64,000 nt of DNA from Perilla frutescens. Taxonomy: Eukaryota; Streptophyta; Magnoliopsida; Lamiales; Lamiaceae. Position numbers and translations under genes: made by a program. Positions 24,083 to 34,851 of the stretch are shown here, in pieces (position 1 is the stretch's first letter; every line of letters starts with the position of its first letter). The notes beneath the pieces were generated by a model. The model saw only the letters and a program-made list of their open reading frames with translations. It was not told the DNA's origin and ran no database searches. The stretch covers positions 70,577,380-70,641,379 of the forward strand of contig BRKX01000002.1 in the NCBI GenBank assembly GCA_026008535.1, written 5' to 3'.

Positions 24083-26569
24083 TCTCCTGGTATATTGTGA
24101 TCGATTCCATGCTCGCTAATTGACACTTCTTGCTTGCACAGACGCCAAGTGGAGCAACGCGTTTATATCTGTAGCACGGCGCTCTCTGCAAAGAAAGACG
24201 ACGTCTGTGGCTGGCTTCTCTCCGGTTGCTGGACATACAAAATCTTCAGAGCAGGGTATGATTTTGCTTCCATTTTTGTAATGTTTTGTTGTTTGATCGA
24301 GTCTGTTCGGAGTTTTTAATGATCTTGAAACTGAAATATACTCGGAACATCATTCTTAGGGAGATGATATTTATAGAAAAGCAATAAAATGTAGTTCTGA
24401 AAATTTTCATGCTTTCTTTCTACTTAGTGATTTTGTTTTCCTTTTGTAATCGCTTCAATCCCAAATCACAGAATTTGTATCTTGTTCTAAAAATTACCAT
24501 ACTCGAAATTCCATCTCCATCCATTCAAACAAGACATTCTTGGTGTTGGCTTCAGATGATCTATTTTATGTTATACCTGGGTGAATTACACGAGGGCTTC
24601 ACTATCTACATCTTCGTGTATACCGGTGCAAATTTATGGTAGTCGTTGGTGTAGCATCTATCGGATCGTTTGAAATTATTTTTTAGATTAGGTGTAACAT
24701 TTGTTGTATATTTGGCACGTGCACAAGTACGTGAATGATTATGTGCATATTTCATCGGGTGTAGCATAAATTATACTATTATTTCCAAAGATACGCGGAA
24801 TAGCCCTTAGGTTTATGGTGATGTAGCAACTAGAGGTGGTTCAAAGCATCACATCTTTAACCCCTTCAACTTCAACAAACGTTCTTCTTCGCTCCAATTT
24901 CTGCCTCTAAATAAATAAATAATAATAATACCCTTTGTTACAAGCAAAAACAACATATTTTTGTCCCATGTTACAACCAACACTGTCTTAATCACTTTTT
25001 ACTTTCCACAATTTAAAAATGTACGTTACGATAAGAATTCACACTTGGATTTTATCGTATATATCAATATTTTTTATTAATTAATAATAATTTAGTCAAC
25101 TCCTTTCCTTTAAAGTATGATATCTCTTGTATTTCTATTTATATATACTTGAATTTGAAATTAGTTTGCTGGAATGAGTAAACGTTACCCTACAATGATT
25201 AATCAGTAAAAGTTGGATAATTAAAGAATCTTATCAGTAATTAAGTTGTCCCGGACTATTTAACATTTGAACTGTTTTGCTCACCTGAACAAACGTTATG
25301 ATTTGAGATATGTCAATCAATTATCGTATGCTCAAATTAAGTGAAATCAATGCAATCATATATACTCTTGTAATATAATGTCATTTTGTGTCTCATTTAA
25401 TAATAAATGCAAATTATAACAGCAAGCAACGAGCTTCCCTCGCCTCAAAAATTATACCACATTGAAAGTTTTCCACGTTAATTGAAACAAAAAAATATGA
25501 ACTTGATCTGTTTTTTCCATTTCTACTTCACTATCTTGGCGATAGTATCCCCTTCATTTAAAAAAAATAAAAAAATTGTAATTTTGAACATTCGTATTTG
25601 ATTCGACAAAACGGGTAAAATTTATCAAATCCCTTTGTGCTTTCGAGCTCCAACACGAAACTTCCTTCTATTTGTCAAATTAAACAACACCTGGTCTCTT
25701 CTTTTTTTTTTTTTAATCTGCACAACTTCCCCTCACTAAATTTTGCACAAAATACTACTATAACTTAATTTTTAGCACACTAATTTTCTTTGCATTAAGC
25801 TTCATTATTTCATATTTTTACAAATTATTGGTTCATTTTGTTGTTTTATATTTCAATTTAAAACTAAAAAAAATCATAATTAAAATTACAACAATCTGTA
25901 AAATTATAATTAAAGAAATATGAAACAATTATCATTATTTTTGGTTTTGGATTAAAAAATATAAAATAGTAAAATGAACCAATATTTTGCAAAAATGTTA
26001 AGCTTGGACAAACAAAATTGGCATACTCCAAACCAAATTAACAATGCTCGAAGAAATTTAAAAAAATAGAAGGCAATCTCGACGATAACACAAGAATTTT
26101 GGGCACATCTTACATAAAAAGGAAATGAGGAAAACACGTCACAATTATCCACAACATAATTATTAAAGAAATGGTGGTGGCATAATTGGAACATAATTGC
26201 AGATTAAAAAAAAGAAATCGAACGTTATGTTTAAGTTGAAAATGAAATCTTGAAAAAAGAAGTGGGGGCCACCCAAAAAAAAAAAGAATTAAAAATGGTT
26301 TTAGCAGACTTCTACTCTCCCCTACGTATGGCCCACATTTTTTCATCCCAACGTCTGCTTTTTCGTTTGAATTTCAAATCGCAAACTCGCCGCAGAAACA
26401 GACTACACGCCATTAAAGAAAACCGTAAAAACCTTCACAGCTCAGACCACAACTAATTAATTTTATTATTTTTATTTTCTTTAAGCATTTCTGTTTTTCT
26501 TTTCTAGTTTAATGTTGTTTTGAGGTTGATTCTTCTGCATTCAGCTAAAAAAATATCCCCAAAAATAGA
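24083..26569. other. 3' UTR and intergenic region
   Basis: The first ~300 bases are probably untranslated tail of the galactosyltransferase transcript: a TTGCTTGCACAG acceptor-like site ends at 24141, and AATAAA lies near 24383. Beyond 24.8 kb the sequence is AT-rich. Apart from the fold-back at 25783-26025 there is no recognisable element and no coding frame with conserved features. Confidence 0.5.
25783..26025. repeat. Imperfect fold-back (MITE-like)
   Basis: The left arm around 25826 (ATTGGTTCATTTTGTTGTTT) reappears inverted near 25950-25985 (AAAATAGTAAAATGAACCAAT). The similarity continues outward through AATTTTCTTTGC...AAGCTT on the left and its complement on the right, about 75 bp per arm. 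No target duplication was found, so the family is not assigned. Confidence 0.4.
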
Positions 26570-29270
26570 ATGGGAGATTCTGCTTGTCTCTTGCATGGCT
26601 TCTCTTATGCTTCTGCTGTGCCAAATGAATCTAAGCAGGTATTATATATATTGATGAAGCATAATTCTTACATTCCTTTTATTGTTTCAGTGATTTTTTT
26701 TATATGAGTTTTTGCAGTGGCAAATCAAGAATTTCGTTTCATGTCTGATATCTTACAGAGTTGTGTTGGCTCTTAGTCTTAGATGATATTGAGCTGATTT
26801 TGTTTCATTTGATCGGAAAGAGTTGGGATATGGTGTTGTGGGATTGAGATTTTTCGTGTGTTTTGCAGGGGAATCACATGCATGCTTTAGGGGAATCTAT
26901 TTCATTTGGAAGGTTTACAACAGAAACCTTGTCATGGGAGAGATGGTCGACATTCTCACACAAGAAATACGTGGAGGAGGCGGAGAGGTACGCGCGGCCA
27001 GGCTCCGTGGCGCAGAAGAAGGCCTTCTTTGAGGCTCATTACAAGAGGATTGCAGCTCAAAGGGCTGCTGCAGCTTTGCTTGAGCAAGAAAATGCTGCTG
27101 AAGCAAAAAATGAACAAGTTGGTGATAAAATTGATGATGATCGTGAGGAGGGAGGGCTTTTCTTGAATCATCACTCTGGCTTAGTCGATTTGGGAAGTGG
27201 GAACGTCAAGATTCATGATGTGAAGAGAGATGATAGTCTTGGTAGAGAGAAAATCAGCATAGAAGCTGGTGGAGAGAGAGAGAGAGAGAAAATGAAGTCT
27301 CGAAGGGCATTCATGTGAAGAGTAGTTCAGTGAAACGGCTTGATGATCAGGTTGAAAATCGCCCCGCAGTTTCTGCTTCGGAGAGTAGTGAGACTTCACA
27401 GATAGAGAAGCCATTGCTAAAGGTAGTTTGCTTTGCTCTATTTAGGCTGCTGTCTGTTTTGTTTACTTTCCATGTTTGGACATTTGTGTCTGAAAATTTA
27501 GTGTTTGCAGCATAACTCTGTTGATAGTGAGGAAGTCTCATCTGCAATGAGCAAGAGAAGACCAGGCCTATCTTCATTGAAAACGTCGGTCCATCACAAA
27601 ACACGAAGAATCCCATCCACACCTGCAAAAACAATGACTCCTCAACTCAAGAGAGAGAACACTGTCAATCGCAGTTCAAGGAAGTCTAATGTGGATGAAA
27701 AGAGATCGTCTCCAAAGTCTTTGCGCGCCTTGCTGAGCTTAGGTTCGTTCAAGGAGTCTGAAAAGGAGGCGATTTTCACGAACAAGAGAACTGAAAGTTC
27801 AGGGCTTGTACATAGTTCCTCTAGAGCACCTAAAGATTGCTCAACTCCTTTCAAGACTCCTGCTCCGGTGATTCTTGTGGCGTTCACTCGATTTTTTCGT
27901 GCATTTCGTCTCAGTAAAGAATTTAGTTGGGTGGTGATGCTGATACTAATCCTGATTTCTCATTGCAGGCATCTACTAAGAGTGTGTTCACATATCCTGC
28001 AGCCACCCCTCAATCTGAGAATAGAAGGTAACTAACTAATTCAACTTGTTTCCAAATATATTTCATGCATCTAATGCTGTTTAATGACTAATTTTGTGGC
28101 GTTTTACCAATGCACAGGTTAAAAACACCTGATCCCTTAGCCTCAGGAAGAAAAACAACCGGTCCTAAATGGCACCTCTTGTCTGCAGTGTAAGTCCTAA
28201 TTTCTTTAAGCTGTAGCTTTAAATTGGTTGGGAACTACTTATAGAAATTAAGCAGATGAGTTTAAATACGATGATATTAGCACTACAAAGTATGATTATG
28301 CAAGAATGTGAAACAGTAGCTGTAACTTTGGTTTTCTGTTCTGATAAATAGCAAAAGTTGGTTAGATGTGTTTCATTATTTATGAATGATGATACCTATA
28401 TTTCAGTTGCTCCAAGTCGTTGTCGGCCTACCGGAACAAACTGCAGTCACCAACTGTATCCACTCCTTTCACGCTGAGAACAGAAGAAAGAGCTGCAAAG
28501 AGAAAACAGGCAAGAAACTGATGCATAACTTATCCTTCCTATATTTGACTTCCTGCCTTAAATGATTTTGTTCAATTTAGTGAGTTATTTTTCTAAAGCA
28601 TGTTCTAACGACAATTTCAGAAACTTGAGGAGAAATTCAATGCAACTGAGGTGCAGAAAACGCAGCAAAAGACATTGAAGGTTGGTTACACACTTACACA
28701 TTTAATAACCAACTTTTTATGTAATTTTCTTCTGATTGTGATATCAGTTGGTCTATGCTAAATGATCAAATGGACTAATTTTCTTTGCAGGAGAAAGCAG
28801 GAAAAGAGTTTAGAAAACTAAGCTGTAGCCTTTGCTTCAAAGCTCGCCCCCTGCCCGACTTCTACAAGGAAAGAGAGCCTCCAAATTATCAGACAAAAAA
28901 GGTACACGAATGGCTTCTCACATTCTATGCAAAGCAACATATGATTACATTCTTCTAGTGAATTTTTTGTCACGTTGTGCAGACTCCAGCACCACAACCA
29001 CAGACAGCAGTACTAGGAAGAAGCGTTTCAAACAAGAAGCACGGCACCATCTCAATGCCGCCTGCCCCTCCACCTCCAATGAGCTTAGCCAAGACCAGGG
29101 TTTCCAGCATCTCAATGCCGCCTCCCCCTCCACCTCCAACGAGCTTAGCCAAGACTAGAGTTTCCAAGAATTTATCGAAAAAGAATGATCTTAACCAGAG
29201 CAAATTTCTTAATATTCCACTGCCTGAAAGGATCACACACGAAAATGCTTCTCCAAATATCCAGCAGTGA
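26570..29270 (+). CDS. WVD2-like / TPX2-domain microtubule protein, frameshifted at (GA)9
   Basis: Plant TPX2-family proteins of this type bind and bundle microtubules. Exons: 26570-26638, 26869-27422, 27511-27867, 27969-28027, 28118-28189, 28407-28509, 28621-28680, 28791-28901 and 28983-29270. Exon 2 has the family's N-terminal block (ISFGRFTTETLSWERWSTFS). Exons 6-8 carry the TPX2 core (FTLRTEERAAKRKQ then KLEEKFNA), ending LPDFYKE. Exon 9 holds two tandem 20-residue copies of a polyproline SLAKTRVS repeat. Exon 2 is 554 nt: its frame shifts by two bases at a (GA)9 run (27272-27289), and the upstream frame stops at TGA 27316-27318 after 172 residues, while later exons need the other frame (about 556 residues if intact). 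Intron 6 has a GC donor (CAG|GCAAGA at 28510). Either a real allele defect, an unseen small intron, or a sequencing error. Confidence 0.8.
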
Positions 29271-29679
29271 TCAGAGAATGTGCATAATTCTTTTTCATGT
29301 TCATTGCATAATGTGGGAGGTGTAATCTTTATATATACGTGTGTTTTGATGATTCATTATTTGTCTTTCAGTTTGGTACACACAAGGATTGTGTAGCTGT
29401 TTGATATTTTCTTTGGAAAACAAAAAAATCTATGCCAAATAACATCTCTGTTGTATGAGTACTAATTTGATGTGCAAGTGTGCTGTAAATGAAGCAGAAG
29501 ATAGAAAAATGGAAGCTGAATTTGGGAGGCAATAAAAACTTCTCAAAATTAGTAGTCAACTGACCACCCTATAAAATCTCAATTAATTTCCACAGAATAT
29601 ACAATCGGCTACTCTACAAAGGTAATATAGGTTACAGGATGGTTACATTTCCTTGCCAAAATACAAACTAGAAATCAAT
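29271..29679. other. Convergent 3' ends of WVD2-like and FAR1-related genes
   Basis: About 400 bases between two converging genes. No separate frame is supported. The interval presumably contains both 3' untranslated regions and polyadenylation sites, so the transcripts may overlap. Confidence 0.45.
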
Positions 29680-32265
29680 CTATGCCCGTGCATCTCTGCT
29701 CCAACGCTTCAATATATATCGGCTAGGAACTATCTTTATATTCCTATAATCTAGCACTTTCAGTGCATGGCTACACAAAATTCCTACATACTCAAACTTC
29801 AAACAACTGCAAGCAACTAAATCATCTTCTATGCTGTATAAAACTGTGTGATGACGAACCTCACCATATGTACTGACTTTATACTCGACTGAAGACACTG
29901 CATCAATGCATTGGTTGATCACAACGTTCAGACAATGTTCATATTCTTGGTGGAATGCTTTGAAAATGATTGGCGTGTATATTTCCCTAACCTGCTTCAG
30001 CGTGATCACGTCCCCCATTAGTCTCGGCATGTGCTGCCCCATATCATAATTAGCTTCCAATTCTTTGTAGCGCCAGTCATTCACCACCCTTCCAAAGTGC
30101 TTGACAAATTGAAGAATATGAGATCCATTTTTCAGGTACTTTTTCAGGCTAGTAATAGAGCTCTCAGAGAGTAAAGCAGTTTCAATGTCAGCTGAAAAGA
30201 TATGCTTGCTGTATGGCAAAGCCCACTTCTCTCGCTCTTCAAATACACTGTGCAACCACTCATTTTCCCATAAACTGTAAGTGTCCAGCATGAGTTTCCA
30301 GGAATTAACAAAATCTTCCTCATCCGGGTGGAGAAAACAACCACATAAATCACTGGAAAAAGAATCTGAGCTGACGACTACATCACTGAGATGTTTGAGT
30401 GCATTTTGATATGTTTGCCATGGGCATAACCTGTGTTGAGTTTCAGGCAATTCAGAGTTGATTACTTCAGATATCATAGCATCCTGTTCAGACAGAACAG
30501 TCTTTGGCATTTTTCCAGACATTGCTCTTATGAAGGTTCTCAGTAGCCACTTAACAGATTGAGCTGTGTCATCGTACATGAATCCAGCACCAAAGACCAG
30601 TACCTGCTTATGATTATTTATTCCAAAAAACAGGACTAAAGGCCGCCAATCTTTGTTCATACGATAGGTTGTATCAAAGCAAACCACGTCTCCAAAATCC
30701 CCATAGTCCACCAACATCTTCTCGTCAGCCCAGAAAAAATTGGTCATTTCCTCTTCAACATCAAGTTGCACAGCATAAACAAATGAAGAGTCCTTGAGTT
30801 TCTTGCTCAGGAAATACTGGTGGAAACTTTCAGCTTCTTCCTGCTTCATGTTCCACACACGTTTGGATGTAAGACTCATCTCATGATCTATGGGATCAAA
30901 GCTGGGATCGTCATGAAACTCCAGAAACTCAGCAAGTGACTTTGGAGGCATATCAGAAACTCCAGATGCACTGGATTCTACAATTTGATTTGTCAAAGAC
31001 CTCTTCTGTGATCGCAGTGTGCGAACTTTACAGGCAGGTACAAGCTCGTGGTTGTGGCGTTCTTCAAAGTGGGTAACACGGTATCTACCATCAGCCTGGC
31101 GAGAAATGACTAATTGTGCCATGCACCCAACTCTGGTTTCCTTTCGAGGTCTCTTCACTTTTAAACCTCTTTTGTCATTCTGCCTATAGCCTTCTCTGAA
31201 ACAAGTAAATCTCCTAGAAGCCACAGCTCCGTCTATTTTACTCCTGTTGACATAATCCTTCCGAATACTGAAACCAACTCTCCCAGCATATGCATTATAG
31301 AATTCATAAGCATGAGTTTCCGAATCAAAACCCATACCCAGCTTTGGTACCCCATCTGGCACAGGAGTAACATCTGATTCGGCCTCAACAGCCTCAACAA
31401 AGGATATTCTCTTCTGTGATGGTAGTAAATGAGCTGTGAATGGTGTCACAAACTCATGATTGTGCCTTGTCTCGAAATGTATGACACGATATTTTCCATT
31501 TGTTTGACGCGTGATGGTCATATGAGCCAGACAACCGGTTCTTGTTTCTTTCCGGGGCTTCATGTTCATATCGCGCTTGCCAGATCCATAGCCTTGTCTG
31601 TGGCATGTATACCTCCTTGATACTACCAACCCCGTAACCTTACTTTTATTCACAAAATCTTTTCGGATGCTGAAACCTTCAGTCAGAGCATATCTGTTGT
31701 AACATTTGTACGCATGCTCCTCAGATTCAAACACAACCCCGAGTTTCGGCACTATGTACTCATAAGCTTCATCTTTTACAACTTGAATGGAACCAGATGA
31801 GGCATTAGAAGGGTCTTCAGATATAGAAACTTCCTTATCATCAGTATCCATTCCCAGCTGGTCGTCAGAGGAATTACCGGGACTACAGTCATACTGCTTA
31901 CCCTCAATATCTGACCCATTATTGCCACCGATGCATGTCTTAGAACTCCGACACTCATGTTCAGCATCACTGTTTAAATGACCATCTTGACTCGTGAACT
32001 CATGTTTACCCTCACTATCAACACTTTTTTCCTCTGATGAAGAGTTAAGGCAGCTATATGTGCTCTCACTGTCTACGTCCATACCATCTTTTTCAGTAGA
32101 GGAAGCTTCTCGACTCAAAGATGCATCTTCATGGACAAAGACCCCCTCTGCATCACATGGGAAGCTTGAAGCCTCACCTATATGATGATTTATACAGGCA
32201 TCACCTTCCTCTATGACACCATCTTCAGAACCATCCATCACCCCAGCACCAAGGCCAGAGTCCAT
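29680..32265 (-). CDS. FAR1-related sequence (FRS) protein with two FAR1 domains
   Basis: Single-exon 861-residue protein derived from a domesticated Mutator-like transposase; FHY3/FAR1/FRS proteins act as nuclear regulators of transcription in light and development. An acidic Ser/Asp/Glu-rich region (1-165) is followed by two FAR1 DNA-binding domains (about 188-272 and 320-408). Each has the C...C...HNH zinc pattern (C221, C245, H268/H270; C355, C381, H404/H406) and a basic KPRKETR/RPRKETR motif. A MULE transposase-like core spans about 510-640 (CFDTTYRMNKDWRP, then HRLCPWQTYQ). A SWIM zinc motif CSC...CSH lies near 819-833. In the core, the usual TDQD appears as SEQD and DE as DD, suggesting loss of transposase catalysis. 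The tandem FAR1 layout recalls the FRS7/FRS12-type group; the exact orthologue is not decided. Confidence 0.9.
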   Translation of the reverse strand: MDSGLGAGVMDGSEDGVIEEGDACINHHIGEASSFPCDAEGVFVHEDASLSREASSTEKDGMDVDSESTYSCLNSSSEEKSVDSEGKHEFTSQDGHLNSDAEHECRSSKTCIGGNNGSDIEGKQYDCSPGNSSDDQLGMDTDDKEVSISEDPSNASSGSIQVVKDEAYEYIVPKLGVVFESEEHAYKCYNRYALTEGFSIRKDFVNKSKVTGLVVSRRYTCHRQGYGSGKRDMNMKPRKETRTGCLAHMTITRQTNGKYRVIHFETRHNHEFVTPFTAHLLPSQKRISFVEAVEAESDVTPVPDGVPKLGMGFDSETHAYEFYNAYAGRVGFSIRKDYVNRSKIDGAVASRRFTCFREGYRQNDKRGLKVKRPRKETRVGCMAQLVISRQADGRYRVTHFEERHNHELVPACKVRTLRSQKRSLTNQIVESSASGVSDMPPKSLAEFLEFHDDPSFDPIDHEMSLTSKRVWNMKQEEAESFHQYFLSKKLKDSSFVYAVQLDVEEEMTNFFWADEKMLVDYGDFGDVVCFDTTYRMNKDWRPLVLFFGINNHKQVLVFGAGFMYDDTAQSVKWLLRTFIRAMSGKMPKTVLSEQDAMISEVINSELPETQHRLCPWQTYQNALKHLSDVVVSSDSFSSDLCGCFLHPDEEDFVNSWKLMLDTYSLWENEWLHSVFEEREKWALPYSKHIFSADIETALLSESSITSLKKYLKNGSHILQFVKHFGRVVNDWRYKELEANYDMGQHMPRLMGDVITLKQVREIYTPIIFKAFHQEYEHCLNVVINQCIDAVSSVEYKVSTYGEVRHHTVLYSIEDDLVACSCLKFEYVGILCSHALKVLDYRNIKIVPSRYILKRWSRDARA

Positions 32266-32949
32266 AGACCTTCATTTACAAGAGAGAAACCTGAAAAAGG
32301 ACGAGTACTTTTATTTCAACCACATCACTTTATACACGCCGAGAAAGACTTTGACTAACCAGCTTACTGACTCGGCTGCAATAACATGAAAACTTTGATA
32401 TTTATAGCTGAAACAGTAGGTACAGCAATGAATTATTGAATCTTTACTCTGATCAAAACAAGCTGCAATGACACAACTAAAAATAAATTCACATTCAGAG
32501 AAATATGTGCTGCTATTGTTGCTCATAACAATTAACAAGCAGAGTGTTCGGAAACAACACGTGTTGTTCATATACATATTCGATTTCATGCCTTCAAGGA
32601 ACATATTACCCAATTTACATTACATGAGATTAAACAAATTCATAAATTCCAATATCAGAAAATCTTGATTGCATAATTGGCTAAATTCCCAAAATAAAAC
32701 TGTGAAAAATTAACTGCTTACTTAGGGTTAAGGAAGAAGCAATGGAAAATTTAGCCCTTCTATACTTACACCATTCACTAATTTAATTTAGAAACTGAGA
32801 ATCAAGATTAATTTTGTTCCCCCTACATGTTCAATTGAAATATGTAGCAAGAGATAACCTGATACAAAAAACGATGACAGCAAATTAAGATGCTCCAAAC
32901 GACGTCGGATCTGCTTCGCCGGTAAAAGGAGAGGGAGGTCAGGGAGGGA

Positions 32950-32984
<35 letters not shown>

Positions 32985-33639
32985 AGCGGCGCCTCTGCTG
33001 TAACTTTCACTCCAATCTTATCCAGTGAGGAACAAAAGCGAAGTTTCCTACCCACGACTCCAATGTTGACACACGACTATGTAAAAAAATGCGCTTTATA
33101 TTTTTACTTTGACATTGCATAAAACCGGAGAAATGCAGATATTCCTATATATTTTGTTTAATGAAGATATACGTAAATACATTGTAAATTGGCAATTTGG
33201 AAAACATAGTGAAATCTTTAATTAGTTATTTCAGAGTGGTTATTGTTTCCTTCTTTTAAAGTTAACTTTTTTTTTCTAATTCGAGCAAATCTATCACTTC
33301 TTAACATGATAGAGTTCAATCTATCTTCTATTCTTATCATTCTTTATATATGGAGAATTTTTAGTTCGTTAATTTATAATTGTGTTAACATACATTGATA
33401 ACATTTGATATACGTTGAATTGAATGTATATTAATACAATAAACATAAAGTGTAATTTTATTTAGAATCATCACAATAAATCATATATAGTAATTCGAAG
33501 AATGCTCAATATCAATAATCTTTATTTTATTTAAAGTTGACAATTACTTTGCCAACTAATCAAGTGAAGAGAATACACATTTAGAAAACACTAGTAGGAT
33601 AATTAAGTTGAAAGTTGACTTATATAAAATACAATTCCT
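32266..33639. other. FRS gene leader, likely 5' UTR intron, and upstream DNA
   Basis: On the minus strand a CTTTTTCAG acceptor lies just before the ATG (about 32290), so the leader is probably spliced. A less AT-rich stretch at 32880-33010 with a (GA)n run (about 32950-32981 on the plus strand) is the likely first non-coding exon. Beyond 33.1 kb the DNA is AT-rich and nothing further is seen. Confidence 0.45.
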
Positions 33640-34248
33640 TCAAACCAAGTACCAATCTTCATCTCCATTCTCTAGTTGCCAAAACAATCCCACGTCACAA
33701 AAACTCATTTCATCTTCATTATCCTCACCATTAATCCCATTATTTTTTACTTCACATTCAACCATCTCTTCAATCTCAAAGGGATGATATGAAATTTCAT
33801 AATCCGATTCTTCAACTCGAGTACCATTATGATCTTCGTCATCATCCCCATAACAACGATCCATGTAGTCATTATTTTCTAAATAGTCCAAAATGCTCGT
33901 AGCTGAAAATCCAGACACTCTCATATGGGGGGCAGCATACACCAATTTCCAAGTGATCGATTTATGATTTGAAACCACATCGGATGAAGTCCTAAGTCTT
34001 TGGGCGCCCTTAACCTTGTCTTTGGACTTTGAAACCGGGCTAAAGCGGCACTCGTGACACATGGACCGGCCACACTTGCTGGTGAACTTGGAGTGGTTGG
34101 TGGGCTTAGTTGAGACTTTAGTAAATTGGCCGGCCGTCGGGGCCGAGCCAAGCACACGGTGGCTCGGCGGGCTGGGCCGTGGGTTCCATGGAGCTGGCAG
34201 GATGGTGTGTGTCTTGACCATTCCACGTTGGCGACCCTCTCTCTTCAT
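33640..34248 (-). CDS. Plant protein of unknown function, acidic C-terminus
   Basis: Intronless frame of 202 residues. I do not recognise a named family, though a CHxCR..P..KSKDKxKG block and an SATSILDYL block resemble uncharacterised plant proteins I have seen. The N-terminal third is Pro/Thr/Lys-rich (TILPAPWNPRPSPP). Residues about 58-85 contain CGRSMCHECRFSPVSKSKDK, three cysteines in a possible metal site. The C-terminal 80 residues are strongly acidic and end in FCDVGLFWQLENGDEDW. No signal peptide or membrane segment is seen. Met10 is an alternative start. GC content and the ordered motifs support a real gene. It is transcribed away from ATP12, whose start lies about 600 bp to the right, so they share a divergent upstream region. 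Confidence 0.65.
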   Translation of the reverse strand: MKREGRQRGMVKTHTILPAPWNPRPSPPSHRVLGSAPTAGQFTKVSTKPTNHSKFTSKCGRSMCHECRFSPVSKSKDKVKGAQRLRTSSDVVSNHKSITWKLVYAAPHMRVSGFSATSILDYLENNDYMDRCYGDDDEDHNGTRVEESDYEISYHPFEIEEMVECEVKNNGINGEDNEDEMSFCDVGLFWQLENGDEDWYLV

Positions 34249-34704
34249 TTTTGTTGTGTTAATTGTGAACTTGTCAATGAATGGGAATGAGAGCTTTGTT
34301 AAGTTGTGTGTGGCTTTATATGGGAACCAAGTTGCTTCATTTATGTAAGTCTAGTCACTTTATTAGCTTGGGGAGCAAGGGGTTATTCGGTCAACCATTA
34401 TACGTGCTCACCAAGCCTATACATATAGAGATTTGACAATTATTTAGCAATAATTTGATAAATATGGAACCAATTCAATTCATTTCCTGAAGCCTTCCTT
34501 TTTATCCAAATACCAAATTATCTCAACCCATGCTCTAAAACTGACATCAAATCATTTTTTTTTCTTTGCCAAATACAAATCCAGTTTTATCATTGATTCA
34601 AAACCTTAAATTTCAAATTTATTCATCATTAAAAAATTCAAATAGCTAACTTCAATTTTCTAAAAATAATAATAATAAAAAAATAGTTAACGTCAGTTCT
34701 AATA

Positions 34705-34724
34705 TGGGCCGTGGTCCAGGCCCA
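34705..34724 (+). promoter_or_regulatory. Paired TGGGCC site II elements upstream of ATP12
   Basis: TGGGCC at 34705-34710 and the inverted GGCCCA at 34719-34724 lie about 130-145 bases before the ATP12 ATG. Site II (TGGGCY) elements bind TCP factors and are enriched in promoters of nuclear genes for mitochondrial and ribosomal proteins, which fits this gene. A (CT)n leader follows at 34774-34806. Confidence 0.55.
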
Positions 34725-34851
34725 TCACTTAGCTCAGTATCCCAGTAGGAACACGGTCGGAGAGCCCAAAACTCTCTCTCCTCTCTCTCCCTCTCTCTCT
34801 CTCTCTATCACACGCGCGCACTCACACTCTCGAGTCCCTCCGACCGCGAAA

